From assembly GCA_028571685.1 (NCBI GenBank), contig CM053146.1, positions 109,281,431 to 109,345,430 on the forward strand: a DNA stretch of 64,000 nucleotides. The letters are read 5' to 3'. How positions within the stretch are numbered: the first letter of the stretch is position 1; the number at the start of each line of letters is the position of its first letter. Made by a program: the position numbers and the translations under genes. Origin of the DNA: Heterohyrax brucei. Its lineage: Eukaryota; Chordata; Mammalia; Hyracoidea; Procaviidae. This document shows positions 25,701 to 36,631 of this stretch, piece by piece. Below the pieces are notes generated by a model. That model was given only the letters and a program-made list of their open reading frames with translations. It was not told the origin of the DNA and made no database searches.

Positions 25701-28700
25701 CCACTTGTGATATTTCTGTTAGAGCAGTACCCAATAACTAAGACACAAGGCATATAAATTATTAAATATATTAAATATGTCCAATCTAAGAACTCTATAA
25801 CCTCATCTTAAGTCAGTAACTTTCTGGAACTATTTGATCATGCTCCAAAGCTTACATACTGCTACAGAAGTATTGCCAAGTCTTGCCTATTCGGGCTTTT
25901 TCTGTTTGTTTTTTTTTTTTTAAGTGAGGTTTACTGAGGTATAAAATTCATTATATAAAATTCATTCCTTTTAAGTAACAGTTTTACGAGCTTTGACCAA
26001 TATCTACAGTCATGTAATCGGAGCCAGAATCAGGATATGAAACACTTCCATCACCCCAAAATGCTTCCTCATACATCTCTGCAGTGAATGTCCTCCACTT
26101 TTTCCCCTAATGTTACATACATGGAATCATACACTATGCAGTCTTTTGTGTCTAGCTTCATTAGCAGTAAGTTTTAGAAACTCAACCATGTTGATATATG
26201 TATCTGTGAGCATTCTTTTTCATAGGTAAGCAGTAAGACATTGAATGGATATACTGCAATTTGTTTAAATAAATTTCTTTTCTTCATACCTACAAACTAC
26301 AGGTAGTCCCCAACTTAGGACAAGTTCCCTTCCCATGACTCCATTGTCCATTCTGATGTAAGTCAAATACCTCTATTTTCCCCATTTTTCATTATTATTG
26401 CCTTTTACTATCAATATCTTTACAAATCCAGCAGTGTTTTGAACAGTAAATCATAAAACAGAACACCTGAGATTACATCAGCAAAAATACACTGCAACAT
26501 ATTATTAAGGATAAGATGTACCAGGAGAAAAAAAGGACAGTAAATGTAACTCATTGTAACTCACAGTAGGGGACCACCTGTAATTCACATTCATCATACA
26601 GAGCCTGGAGAATACAGAAAAGGATAAACAACGAAATCAAAACTACTCCTAATCCTGTAACCAGAACTCACAGCTCATGACAGTAAATGCATCTCCTTAT
26701 CTTTTTCTATTTATGCAACATACACCTAATCAAAAATGCTTTACATTTACTTTTATTTCCTACTTTAAAAAAAAAAATCATTTCCTACTTTATCACAGGC
26801 ATTCTTCTATGTACAGTTATTCAAAAATAATTTTAATGGCTATTGTATTCTATTGTGTGAACATATGTATTTATTTCTCTATTATTAAACATTTAGATTG
26901 TTTCATTTTTCTCTATTACAAATAAAATGTCATTAAATCTCTCAGCCTTTAACTACATTTGATTCAATCCTTAAATTCCTAGAATTACTGAATAAAAGAA
27001 TATGAACAAATTTCATATTGACAACTTATTTTCCAAAAAAGTTATACCCATTTTTACTCCTGCCAGGAATACATAAGAGGACTTTACTAATTAGGCATGT
27101 AAAAGATACTTTTGATTTAATTTTACATTTTCTTCATAAATAATGAGGTTGAGCCTCCTGCCACGTTTATTTTCTTTTCTTGGAATCTTCTGAACATAAA
27201 CTTTACACATTTTTTTGGTAGTTTATTGTCTAATCAACTCAAATAAACCTTTTCTGTAGGGTCACTATGAGTCAGAATTGACTCAACAGCAGTGGGTTTG
27301 GGTTTTTCTTATATATTAAGGATATTAACTTCTTTTACTGTTAGTGTTTTTTATTATTCTTAATTTTATAGTTTTTTAAAAAGACTTTAAAGTTCTAGTT
27401 TAAATATTATGTAATCAAATATTATTTATCAATCTTTATAATTTATTTTGGACTTTTAATTTCTTTCACTATAGGGGACAAGTTCCCTTCCCATGACTCC
27501 AGTTGTCCCAGTTATTTGCTTAAATTTCCTTTTAATTTATTAGTTTCTTTTCTTATTTTAATAAATGGTATGGGGTTAATGTTCTGTTTTTCCTTTCAGG
27601 TAGTCACCACATTTCTCAATTATTAAATGATTGACCACCTTTACACTTTATTACATAGTATTTTTAGTCTTATAATTTTATTGGGGCCTTCTCTTGATCT
27701 CTGTATCTATTCTTATACCAGGAAACATGGTTTTTATTATTATAGATATGTGGAAAGTTTTATTATCAAATAGAACTAAGCTTATGCTCCTGATTACTTT
27801 TCTTTCCCATAATGTTTTTGGCTATTTGACCTGTTTATTCTTCCAGAGGAATTTTAGAATCATTTTCACAGCATTCTACTAAAGTTCAGGTAGGGACTAC
27901 TTTACAAAAGGAAACCCTGGTGGCAGGCAGAGTGAGTAAGAGCTATGGCTGCTAACCAGACGGCTGGTGGTTTGAATCCACCAAGCATTCCTCAGAAACT
28001 GTCTGAGGCAGTTCCACTCTGTCCCACAGGGTCGCTATGAGTCAGAAGCAACTTGATGGCAATGGATCTGTTTTTTTTGTTTGTTTTTAAGTAACTGATA
28101 ATTTAATCTGAGAACTGACACCTATAAATATTCAGATTCCCTACTCAACACCATGACATGTCGTATTTTCATGTCTTCTCTCTTAAAGACAGAAAGATGG
28201 ATGGATGTGCAGAAGGAAGAAGAATAGATGAACAGATGAACAGATAAATAGACATACTTTGCAGTTTTTTTCAAAACAGGCCCAAACAGTTCTTAGCAGG
28301 GCAGTCCTAGGTTTTTGTTGTTCATTGCTATCATGAATAGGATGTTCATCTACAATTTCTAATTGATTTGATCTGATGCAACGGCACCTGGCTTGGCTTG
28401 GCTTACTATATGTAGGCTACTGATCTTTGCATACTTACAGTGCATCCAGCTAGACTACTAAACTCATGACTTAAGATATTTTTGGTTGATTCTCTTGGGT
28501 TTTCTAAAAAGACATACTGTCCTCAAATAACGACTCTGTCTTCTCCCTTCCAATAGCTTTTTCTCTTCCTTCTGTTTCCTGGCTTGTGGCTTCCAGAGAC
28601 CTTCCAGAACTTTGTGAAATAACAATGATACTCCATTACATGCTTCCCAAAAAGTTACAGTCAGTTGTATATTTTATAAGCCAGTGATCCCAGTTCTCCA

Positions 28701-31700
28701 CTTCAGCTTTGTAAATCAGTGGAGAAGAAGCCAAGCTGGAGCCTTCCTAAGGGGTCCTGGCATCCTGCCATCCAGAGGCACAAAATGGAGACACAGAATG
28801 CCATGGGTTTTTTTTCCCTCTCATTAAACATAAGTGTCTTAAAGTAAATTAAATCTGAAATAATAAGCTTAAAGAGATTAACACTTATTTCACTGTTACA
28901 CTTTTTCCTGCCTGTTTGAGGGCTATGATAAGAAAAGAAAAAGTAGGAAGAGTAAGGGGAAGCAAGTGGAGGAGAGGAGGGAAAGCTGGTGCTAGCAATC
29001 CACTTGCAGCAGGACCAGCTGATGGAGTTTGTGGAAGGCTCTTTCCTTTGAGTTCCTCTCTTCTTTCATTCACTCAGATGTGTGTCTGTCTCTAAAAGCT
29101 TTTAAAATCATCTGTGAACTGGGATGTATCTTATTTCTCTCTGGACCCAATTTTAAAGCTTAGCGAGCTTTCCAACTAATAGACACTCAACACAAGCTTC
29201 TTAATTAAGTAAGGAAAAAAAAACTTACACATAGAACAGTTACTCTTGTGATTCCTAAGCCAGTGATGATGCCTGAGACTCAGTCTCCTCATCTATAAAA
29301 TGGGAATGGTAAAGAACGTACAGTATTGGTTTAGGACTTAGAGATACTGAGTGTAAACTATTTATCACACTGACAAAAGCAGCTTGATAAACACAGTTCA
29401 TCTTCAAAGTGGACATCTAACAGCTATATTGTTTTATAAAGCCTTTTTAGATGTCTTTGTTAGTATATTTTCACTTTCTCTCTGCTTTATTGAGTATACA
29501 TTTTTTGCTTAATTTAAAATACGCTTCCTAGGACAATGTGAAGAACATAATAGGTGCTCGGTTAAACTCTTATTTAATTGAACTGAAGTGTAACTATCAG
29601 AAATGTATTTTAGGTTGTGGATTTATAAACTATTAATAATACCTAGGAACTTCATGGGGCTTAAAAAGTTGAAAGTAAAACTGCCTGTGTGTTATCACAA
29701 AGCCATGTTTTGATCCACACACACAAAACTTCTTCAAAAAAAAACCAAATACAATATTTGCATTTATTTGGTCTTATCATGGAAAAGTCTACCTGTTCCC
29801 ATGAAATAAAAGAATTGCACAATACCTTTTCCTTCCCAGGTATCAAAGGCATCCATTATTTTCTTCAATTCTGCTGCTGAATAATAGCTCCAAATGTACT
29901 GAACATTATTTCCCGCCTCTCTAGAAAGATTGCAAAAAGTAATGAAACTATACGACCTAGGTATGAGTGTATGTGTACGTGTGTGTCCACACACACACAT
30001 ACACTGCTAAGAGACACTCAAGTGCTTTTTAATTAAGGAAAAAATGCATAGGCATTGAAATATATGTATAAAATATACACAGAACCACACTTGATCTCTT
30101 TTTACCAAGGTAAAATATCTGAATTCCACAATGTAGACTGTGTAGACAAATCTACACCTCTTTAAACTCGAGTTTTTTAAAATTCATCTACTCAAGTAAA
30201 GTTAGAAAAGATTCAGCTTTAAAACATTCCTACCACTATCCGAGACACTTATGTATCTTATACAGAAGACTCCTTGCCCATAAAGAACTCAGAAACTAAT
30301 TATATATTTAATCATCTAAGAAGCAAGATTACAGTCATTCATTCCCAAACCCACAGCCATCGAGTTGACTCCAACTCACAGTGACCCCACAGGACAGAGT
30401 AGAACTACCCCACAGAGTTCCCAAGGAGCATCTGGAGAATCTGAACTGCCGACCTGACAGTGAGCAGTCAAAGCATTTAATCACTATGCTACCAGGGTCT
30501 CCATAGTCATTCACTGGCCTTAACATGGGACCCAATCCAATCTCTCAGACAATTTAAAAGAAGCTTGTTAGTGAACGACCAGAGTAAGCAAGATTACAGG
30601 GAAAACACTAAGAGACTGCCACTTATGCTCAAGAGAACTTGAAAGCGCGAAGGAACTGCAGAAGTCCATTGTTCACAGAAGATGAAGCTGTCCTACAAAC
30701 TTTTAGGCTGGTGCTTCCACCCCTGGACCACAGTCTAAGGGAGACAGCAGGCACGTGGCTCTTCCTTCCCTTCTTTGTTAAAGCTCTCAGGGGATTCTGA
30801 TACACAATCCCCACTGATGTTGACTACACTAGACCATGCAGATGGCCTGTGGCTGAGGCATAAATGCAAATGGCTTAATTAAAATCTCCTCATGAAGTAG
30901 GCCTGTCTTCCCAGCTACTACGGACAGCTCGGTCTGCTGAGAGGAGTTGGTGGTCTTTTCTAGTCAAGTGCATATTCCATTCAATAACACTTCTTAGACA
31001 AGGCCAAGGCTTCATACTGTTATTTTCCATACTGAAATGTGGACATACCTTTTTAAAATGTTTTTACTGTGAATTCTTCCTCCCAGCTGTTTATCGATAG
31101 CATTTGTTCCATCAGTTTTTGTGGCGTACACACCAATAATTCTGTTCTCACAGCTTGCACCACATGTGTTAAGATAGTGCAGAACCCAAACTGTCGGTTT
31201 ATTGCAAACTAAGCCATACGAATCACAGAAGTCTGTTAAAGCCTGGAGCAGAAATAAATATATACATTTTGAATTTAATTCTAAAGTAAAAATGAATGTT
31301 CTCTATTACTTTCACATAAAGCTTCAATTTTAGCTGGTTGTAAAAGAAATAAAAAGATTGTGAAACTCAGCCTAGTCTTTAGGCCTATAAAAGATGAACA
31401 TTCGTTTGTTAAATTTATGGAGGGGAAAAAGCACAAAAACCACTGCTCAAAAAGCCAACGTTCTTTCACCTAGAGAACCCTTTTTCACATGGAAATCACA
31501 CTTTACTTTCTCTTGCTTTGGCCTCACTGCCAACATAATTTTTAATTTTATAATGTTAATTTAATAACTAAAAGTTCAACTTTTTGTTTTCGCGTTAGAG
31601 TATTTTTTCCAAATTTGCTCACTTGGTTCAATCTTCCTTCACGTTCTACTGACTAGCCCTGTGGCTGGTCCCTGTTTTACCTCTTCAATCTGATTATGGA

Positions 31701-34700
31701 CTAACCAGATGAATTTGCTCTTTTTCAGTGAAAGACATGACTGCATGAACTCAGTACCGATGGCCTGAATTAAGCTGGCACTTATTTACCCATTCACTCA
31801 TTCATCTGAATATTAAATACCTACTGTACCTACTACTACCTACACAGGGGATACAAAAGGCCCTGGAGATACTTTAGTGAGCAAGCCACAGATCCTCTGT
31901 GCCCTCAGAGCTCATAGCTAATAATGCTACAGACACACATTATGTAAGCCATCCCCACACAGTGTAGTAAGTGCTACCAGGGAAACTACAAGATGCTAAT
32001 GGACACACAGCAGCACAGCTTCCCCTGGTAGAGTTATGTAGGTCACTCTAGGCACCTGACTATTTCAGCCACTGACAGACGCCAAGTGCCAGGTATAACA
32101 CCGACACAAAAGGAAGTTCTCAGTGCTTACTGACTCAGCAAATGAGAATAGAGTCATGTCTTACATTTGCATTATATACCGCTGCCTAACTCCTGGATAG
32201 GTTTTTAACTCTATCTGCACAACTACATTATCAACTGCTTAAGGACAGGGATCACATATTGTATTTCTTTGGGTCCCACTCAGCCCCTAGTATAGCACTG
32301 CACACACAACAAATACTGGAAATAAACATAAGTTAATGAACCCAAACGATGTGTGCATGCTACATCCCTTTGCCAGTACAAACCAGGGATAAGAGGCTTA
32401 ACAAGCTGGGACTTCAACAGATAAATGCTAACCTGCCTCAGCCTTCCAGGCAGGGTTTCTCAGCCCCATTCTGCAGACGTGGCAAAAAGTGCTGGAAGAG
32501 TGTTGTTTAATAACTCAATTTATAAATAATTACAGTAGCAGAACCAATATAAGCATACAATTCATTAAGAGACCTTAAGCCAAACCAACTTTCTCTTCAT
32601 GTTACACTCCTAATAACTGTGCTGTCAGCTGCTTCTCCTGTGACATCCAATTCAAACTAATTCAAGTCAGACCACATCGGTTTTCATTAACAACAACTGT
32701 ATGGGGAAAATATTTTTCTTAGATGCCCAAAAGTATTAATAGCAAAGTACACACTGAAATATACAAAAAAGATAACAAATCTTCTCAAGTCATGTAAAGA
32801 TCCATGAAATGTGATTAAAATAGAAGCATCTTAAAAAAAAACTTACTGGTCTCAAAGAGTGAATCACAGTAACCTAACTAATGTTTTAATGTAGCAACAA
32901 ACTGTTACTTTCAGTATATCAGGTAAGAGATTTTATGCAATATTTTATTTATCAAGACAATTCTCCTAAAAACTGTCATTTTAGCCAACAAAATAATACC
33001 ATTTTATCTTCACATACTTTAGTATTTCTCTGAATCTAAAAAGAACTTCAAGAGTAGAACAGTTCTATTTAAAAAAAATCATAAACACTGAATTTTCATG
33101 AAAAATATAATCCCAATATACCTTTGAGTATCTATGTAATATACTTTTCTGGAAAGGAATTTTGGCCTAGTAAAGCTGAGTAGTTGTAATTTAATTAAGA
33201 AATGGGTCTACAAAAATCATAAAAAGTAATACTCTCTCCCATTTGGTTTATGTGACAACACAGACTAGGCAAAAAAATATGCATTGCTTTGTGCATAATC
33301 AACATGTACTTTTTAAAACTTAAGAAAATGCCAAGACCTTTTTAAGTTCTATATTTGACCTTAAAGAATATGTCTCCATTTCATTGGCCAGGTGATCGGA
33401 CAGGCTGTGTGGATAAGGGATACCAAAGTAGTCAGCCTCTTCCTGCAGGGCAGCACGGGTCTGCTCATCGGGGGGGATCTGAACTTCTCCATGCAGATAA
33501 TCCAGAAGGTATTTAAATAGATGTCCATCACGGTCAATAACACAAGCCCCTAAAAAACATTCAGTTCAAAAATGGCTGCATATAAGCATTATGACCAATG
33601 AAAAGACATCAATAAGTCAAAGTAACTCAGTCGGAGAACCTCAGGAATTAGAAAATTTTCCTTCTCACAAAAAAGTTAACACAAAGTGTTCAGATAGGCT
33701 TAGTCAACCAAACTGAGCTAGACTTTTGATTCTTTTCTGGAGCAGCAAATAAAACGTACCAGAAATCCTCAGCCCACAAATAGGTGATACTCTAAAAAAC
33801 TGACTTGTGAATAGGTTGTTTGGGAAAGTCAGCTGTATCTCCCTACCACTGCAGATAAATGTGAATGCAAACATATGTTACCAGGGTGCCCATGCTTGGT
33901 TGTATAGATGTGCTCTGCACAATGGTGCCAGGCCAAGAAGAGGAGCAGAGGTCACCAAGCAATGCATCCTGCCATGGAGCTGTATCTTCCTGGATGGAGG
34001 AGTGACTTTTTCTAATGGCACAAAGAGACTGCATGGGCTAGTGATGGCCCTTTGTATCCTTACCTACCTTACAGAAGAATGCATTCTGGGAACCATTTGG
34101 AATTTTGGATGCAATGACCACATTCTCAGTGCCCCCTCCTCAAAAAATATCCACTGCTGTCAATTCCAACTCATAGAGATCCTACAGAATACAGCAGAAT
34201 TGTCCCATAGCATTTCCCAGGCTGTAAATCTTTATGGAAGCAGACTGCCACAGAGCAGCTGGTGGGTTCCAACCATCAACTTTTCAGTTAGCAGCGTAGT
34301 GCTTACACCATGCACTATCACGGATCCTCACTGCAGCTGTACAAAAGGCCAGGAGACCTCAGGCTGCTGACGCAATGGAAGCTTGCTTCTAACCTGCTGG
34401 GCCAGGAAGTGCATGCGAGTTGCTTATCATTATGTCTGGGTTTGCATGTTAGCGATACTACAAACCAGGCATACCATGTGTTTACAATTATCAGGTTAGC
34501 CAAGTTTCTCTGTACTGTTAAATCTCAATTTTTTAAAAAAGGAATGCTGTGCTGGCATTGCTTTATGACAAAAAAAAGGCTTTTCTTAGGCAATTTAGCA
34601 AAATTAAAGCATAAACTTTTGTGCAGGGTTATTCAATAATTCCTTTCCTCCCTTGAACAGCTCAGAAAAAAAGGTGAGACAGTAGCACTTAGGGGCAAAG

Positions 34701-36631
34701 AGGAAAGCTCAGTCCCTGCTTACCATCTTTTCACAAGAAATATTTCTGTCCAGTTGGACATCAAAGCTTGGGTACCAGTTAATGGTGATGTTTACATTCC
34801 TTCCACTGCTATTCCTCTGGCAAAGCAATCTCTTAAAATCCCAGTCTGCTAACATTGTATCAGCCCTCATGCTCAAGATTCCGCAATCCTTTTCCTCTGA
34901 CACACAGCCAAGGGTGGATACCTGTGAACCTGGAACAACTAAGATAACACCAAAAAGCCTCACTTGTGTTGACAAAATTTCTTCAGAACCAGTAGTACGT
35001 GCAGTAGCATTCCAAGTGGAGGCTACACCCAGAATCCTAGACCTGTGTTTTAAAATTTCTTTCTGACACACCAGTTTGCAGTCTTCTGCCACTGGGTGGC
35101 TGAGGGTATCACTGCACCAACATACATGTCAGTCCACGCAAGAGTAGGTACCTAGATTAGGAAGCTACTTAACTCTCTAGCCTATACCAAAAGTAACTGC
35201 CCTGTCAGCCATCAGGGCAGCTATGTCACTGTCATGGTTGGAATTGTGTCCCCCCAAAAATGTGTGCAGCCACGTGGCTGGGATATGGTTCCCAGTATCT
35301 TGGGACTGTCCTCCATTGTGTGGTTTTGCTAACCTGTATGTTAAAGGATTAGGGTGGGGCTGTGAATTCCTGCTGTGGGGGGAGTTTCCCTGGAGTATGG
35401 CTTGCCCCACCCTTAATGCTTTTAGCTTGCAAGGAATAAAAAGAAAAAGAAACAAAGGACAATTTGAGAACCTCGCTACCATCAAGCAAGCAGCACCGGG
35501 AGCAGAGCGTGTCCTTCAGACCAGAGGTTCTTGAGTGAGGACGCTCCCTGGACAAAGACTGATGCAATACCGGACTTTCCTCCAGAGCCAACAAGGGGAA
35601 AGTCTTTCCCTGGAGCGGACACCCTGAATATGGACTTGCAACCTACCGGACTGTGTAAGAATAAATCTTTCTTTGTTAAAGCCATCCACTCTGTGGTATT
35701 TCTGTTAGAGCAGCCTAGCTGACTAAAACAGTCACCATATCCCTTCCTGCTGAATCGATTCTGAGTCACAGCAACACCACAGGACACAGCAGAATCGCCT
35801 CAGAGGGTTTCCGAGGCTGTGATCTTTAAGGATGCGGACTGCCACATCTTTTTCCTCCAGAGCAGCTGGTGGATTCAAACTACCGACCTTTGCGTTAGCA
35901 ACTGAACACTTAACCACTATGGCACCAGGATGCTTGTTTCTCCACAGAAATACATTTCTTAACTTGAAGAGCATGAAGAGAAACCAATATATTTAATCAG
36001 ACTCCCTATGAAATTGTTGCAATGTACTGACTTTCAAAATGTCATTAATCCCCATAATCAAATCAGGGTTGGTCTTTGGGGCAATCTCACTTTTCCACCC
36101 ACTTTTAGCAATAGTTATCACAGGTTTTGGAAACTCTGGTAGTGTAGTGGTTAAATGCTACATCCTAACCAAAAGGTTGGCATTTCAAATCCACAGGCAC
36201 TCCTTGGAAACTATGGGGCAGTTCTACCCTGTCCTGCAGGGTCCCAATAAGTCAGAATTGACTTGAGGGCAACAAGTTCATTACAGGTTTTAGAAACCAG
36301 GATTTAACTTGTGCATGTACTTAATGAACCTCTAAATAGTCCTAAAGATCTCAGTGATTTATATACTAATCTAACACATCCCACTGTCTTTCAGAAAATC
36401 AAACAGAATTTGAATTAGACTCCTATTTCAACAAATATTGATGATGATCCTTACAAACATTGGACACTTACCTGATTCATCTGTTTTTAGGGAAAAACGA
36501 CCACTGAACATGGACGCCAGCATTGAGTCCTTAAAGCGGCATAAAGACTCCCGCCTGGCTGTGTACGTACAGCCTCCTACGTTCAGCCGAAGAATATCTA
36601 ACACCTCCTCTTCTGTCTTGTGGCCTTCCAT
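19290..36631 (-). CDS. KCTD18: KCTD18, complete coding region in six exons
   Basis: KCTD18 is a potassium-channel-tetramerisation-domain (BTB/T1) protein. KCTD family members are cytosolic; several form oligomers and act as cullin-3 adaptors, but the specific role of KCTD18 is not shown by sequence. Coding exons on the minus strand are 36631-36472, 33549-33338, 31242-31049, 29920-29826, 22492-22390 and 19785-19290. All introns are GT-AG. Phases agree at every junction, giving 1260 nt and a predicted 419 residues (human about 426, as I recall). The BTB fold covers roughly residues 14-115, beginning at the signature LRLNVGG with [19 protein letters not shown]. The middle part carries [19 protein letters not shown] and YIWSYYS. 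The C-terminal 165 residues are Ser/Pro/Thr/Lys-rich and probably disordered. I see no frameshift or premature stop. The chosen start (CAT at 36629-36631) has context gtgATGG. Confidence 0.95.
20817..21003 (+). mobile_element. AfroSINE, sense
   Basis: Its head is gagccctggtgttgaaacag. The longer body includes agcagctccacgggaag. Its tail is gtcaccatgagttgctatca followed by ctcaacaacaac, similar to the RTE tail. Confidence 0.8.
21052..21238 (+). mobile_element. AfroSINE, sense, long-body variant
   Basis: The head is ggatccttgagtggtgcaaa, then cacactcactgctaa, a cttctgaaaactcagccatg block, aaaccctatgg and the tail ttgctatgagtcagaatcaa. It ends in a T-run. Confidence 0.85.
21440..21680 (-). mobile_element. 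MER5A-like DNA transposon remnant, antisense
   Basis: It is the reverse complement of the copy at 13635-13850: gcactgttgacatcttgggc, ggctgtcctgtgcactgt, accagcatccctggcctcta, gatgccagtaac, aaatatctcaagacatc and aaatgtcccctagaaga. Confidence 0.78.
22390..22492 (-). CDS. KCTD18: KCTD18 coding exon 5
   Basis: The acceptor GTCTTCAG precedes the exon, which reads [20 protein letters not shown], then [13 protein letters not shown]. The donor is AAAAAG|GTTATC, unusually far from consensus, but the split Arg codon joins exactly to the next exon. Confidence 0.94.
22640..22990 (+). repeat. Two adjacent MIR fragments
   Basis: The first (about 22640-22770) has cagcctgggtctagg and tgccacttacaagctgagaa. 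The second (about 22778-22990) has gtggataagagcacaatc, a gtgacctcctcttcttaa block and ggcagagactaagcccttgg. Confidence 0.7.
23455..23760 (+). mobile_element. Ancient L1M-type 3' end, sense
   Basis: The order aaaaacattatgttaagtga, agaagccagacacaaagatc, gattctgtttatatgaaata, actggtggccaccaggggct, gggtgatgaaaatgtcttgg and tgtatactttgaaac is that of mammalian L1M 3'UTRs. Confidence 0.8.
24046..24218 (-). mobile_element. AfroSINE, antisense
   Basis: It runs from accaaacccactgccatcaa through gacagagcagaactgcccc to ttaaccactatgacaccagg, and is nearly full length. Confidence 0.9.
24702..24753 (+). repeat. CT-rich simple repeat
   Basis: This is an almost pure pyrimidine tract of ctctccc and cctctctct units about 50 bases long. 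Confidence 0.9.
25195..25745 (+). mobile_element. Solo LTR, MaLR-like family (copy 2)
   Basis: It starts with a ctgtggattgaattgtgtct block and ends aataactaagaca. An AATAAA lies near 25680. Flanks caggg and caagg match in four of five bases. It shares with copy 3 a ctctggagtgtggcttgca segment that the other copies lack, so these two form a subfamily. Confidence 0.8.
25915..26295 (-). mobile_element. L1M-type 3' region, antisense
   Basis: Blocks gaggtataaaattcat, gaccaatatctacagtcatg, atcaggatatgaaacacttc, tacatggaatcatacactat and aaactcaaccatgttgatat match the reverse of mammalian L1M sequence. Confidence 0.72.
26300..26580. mobile_element. Tc1/mariner (Tigger-like) MITE with terminal inverted repeats
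   Basis: The element begins CAGGTAGTCCCC and ends GGGGACCACCTG, its inverse with one mismatch. It is flanked on both sides by TA (26298-26299 and 26581-26582), the target of Tc1/mariner transposases. It has no coding capacity. A second copy lies at 62028-62536. Confidence 0.85.
27248..27310 (+). mobile_element. AfroSINE 3' fragment, sense
   Basis: Only the end remains: tgtagggtcactatgagtca, then gaattgactcaacagcagtg and ggtttgggtttt. Confidence 0.85.
27477..27510 (+). repeat. Fragment repeating the left arm of the 26300 MITE
   Basis: It shares 26 consecutive identical bases (ggacaagttccc...gactcca) with 26318-26343. It is probably a remnant of a second copy of that element, but no terminal repeat is visible here. 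Confidence 0.6.
27908..28088 (+). mobile_element. AfroSINE, sense
   Basis: It runs from head ggaaaccctggtggcaggca through ggctggtggtttgaatccac to tail gtcgctatgagtcagaagca, ending in a T-run. Confidence 0.9.
29826..29920 (-). CDS. KCTD18: KCTD18 coding exon 4
   Basis: The acceptor CTTTCTAG precedes the exon, which reads [20 protein letters not shown] and [11 protein letters not shown]. The donor is AAAAG|GTATTG. Both split codons join correctly with the neighbouring exons. Confidence 0.95.
29921..31048 (-). other. KCTD18: KCTD18 intron between exons 31049-31242 and 29826-29920
   Basis: It holds a short CA/TG-rich stretch near 29965-30002 and one antisense AfroSINE (30342-30504). I can name nothing in the remaining sequence. 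Confidence 0.85.
30342..30504 (-). mobile_element. AfroSINE, antisense, with target-site duplication
   Basis: It runs from cccaaacccacagccatcga to cactatgctaccagggtctc and is flanked by agtcattca at 30333-30341 and 30505-30513. Confidence 0.92.
31049..31242 (-). CDS. KCTD18: KCTD18 coding exon 3
   Basis: The acceptor CTCCAG precedes [20 protein letters not shown], then [36 protein letters not shown] and IHSKNILK. The donor is AAAAAG|GTATGT. This is the conserved segment that follows the BTB domain in KCTD18. Confidence 0.95.
31785..31965 (-). mobile_element. L2 LINE 3' end, antisense
   Basis: The region has ttacccattcactcattcat, aatacctactgtacc, ggatacaaaagg, tttagtgagcaa and tgccctcagagctcatagc, which is the reverse of the L2 3' end. 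Confidence 0.6.
32222..32335 (+). mobile_element. L2 LINE 3' end, sense
   Basis: Blocks gcttaaggacagggatcaca, cccctagtatagcactgcac and aacaaatactggaaataaac keep the order of the L2 3' terminus. Confidence 0.6.
33338..33549 (-). CDS. KCTD18: KCTD18 coding exon 2
   Basis: After the acceptor TTTTTTAG the exon completes a split Gly codon and reads [60 protein letters not shown] and [10 protein letters not shown]. This is the C-terminal half of the BTB/T1 domain. The donor AAG|GTCTTG is weak, but the phase-0 join to ALTDF is exact. Confidence 0.95.
34140..34322 (-). mobile_element. AfroSINE, antisense
   Basis: It runs from tccactgctgtcaattccaa through agcagaattgtcccatagca and the long-body variant ggctgtaaatctttatggaa to the head near gcttacaccatgcactatca. 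Confidence 0.82.
35230..35730 (+). mobile_element. Solo LTR, MaLR-like family (copy 3), perfect 5-bp duplication
   Basis: It begins TGTCATGG and ends GACTAAAACA. It is flanked by gtcac at 35225-35229 and gtcac at 35731-35735. It carries AATAAA near 35659 and shares an insertion-type segment with copy 2. TG...CA ends plus a 5-bp duplication identify it as an LTR. Confidence 0.9.
35738..35935 (-). mobile_element. AfroSINE, antisense
   Basis: It runs from ctgctgaatcgattctgagt through ggacacagcagaatcgcctc to cttaaccactatggcaccag. It lies a few bases from the solo LTR's duplication. Confidence 0.87.
36127..36288 (+). mobile_element. AfroSINE, sense
   Basis: It runs from ggaaactctggtagtgtagt through ttggaaactatggggcagtt to gtcagaattgacttgagggc. 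Confidence 0.88.
36472..36631 (-). CDS. KCTD18: KCTD18 coding exon 1 (start codon)
   Basis: The exon starts with ATG at 36631-36629 and reads [40 protein letters not shown] and [13 protein letters not shown]. It is the N-terminal half of the BTB/T1 domain. The donor is CAG|GTAAGT. The exon continues upstream as 5'UTR. Its acceptor is not certain: AG sites follow pyrimidine-rich bases near 36664-36695. Confidence 0.95.

Larger units (their letters stand above)
22493..29825 (-). other. KCTD18: KCTD18 intron between exons 29826-29920 and 22390-22492
   Basis: This 7.3-kb intron holds MIR pieces, L1M 3' ends in both orientations, AfroSINEs, a solo LTR, a Tc1/mariner-type MITE and a CT-rich tract, each listed. 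I can name nothing in 22990-23450, 24220-24700, 26585-27245, 27310-27905 or 28090-29480. Confidence 0.8.
31243..33337 (-). other. KCTD18: KCTD18 intron between exons 33338-33549 and 31049-31242
   Basis: L2 remnants lie at 31785-31965 (antisense) and 32222-32335 (sense). The rest is AT-rich sequence in which I can name no element and see no coding frame. No AfroSINE is present, which is unusual for 2 kb of this window. Confidence 0.75.
33550..36471 (-). other. KCTD18: KCTD18 intron between exons 36472-36631 and 33338-33549
   Basis: It holds three AfroSINEs and one solo LTR. The stretch 33800-34135 and the stretch 34640-35220 are unlike any repeat I know and carry open frames (187 codons + and 127 codons -) that I could not assign. 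Confidence 0.8.

Noticed and set aside
34709-35092. 127-codon open frame (-)
   Set aside because: No domain or family recognised and no splice context. The opposite strand is also open for 94 codons, which suggests chance.
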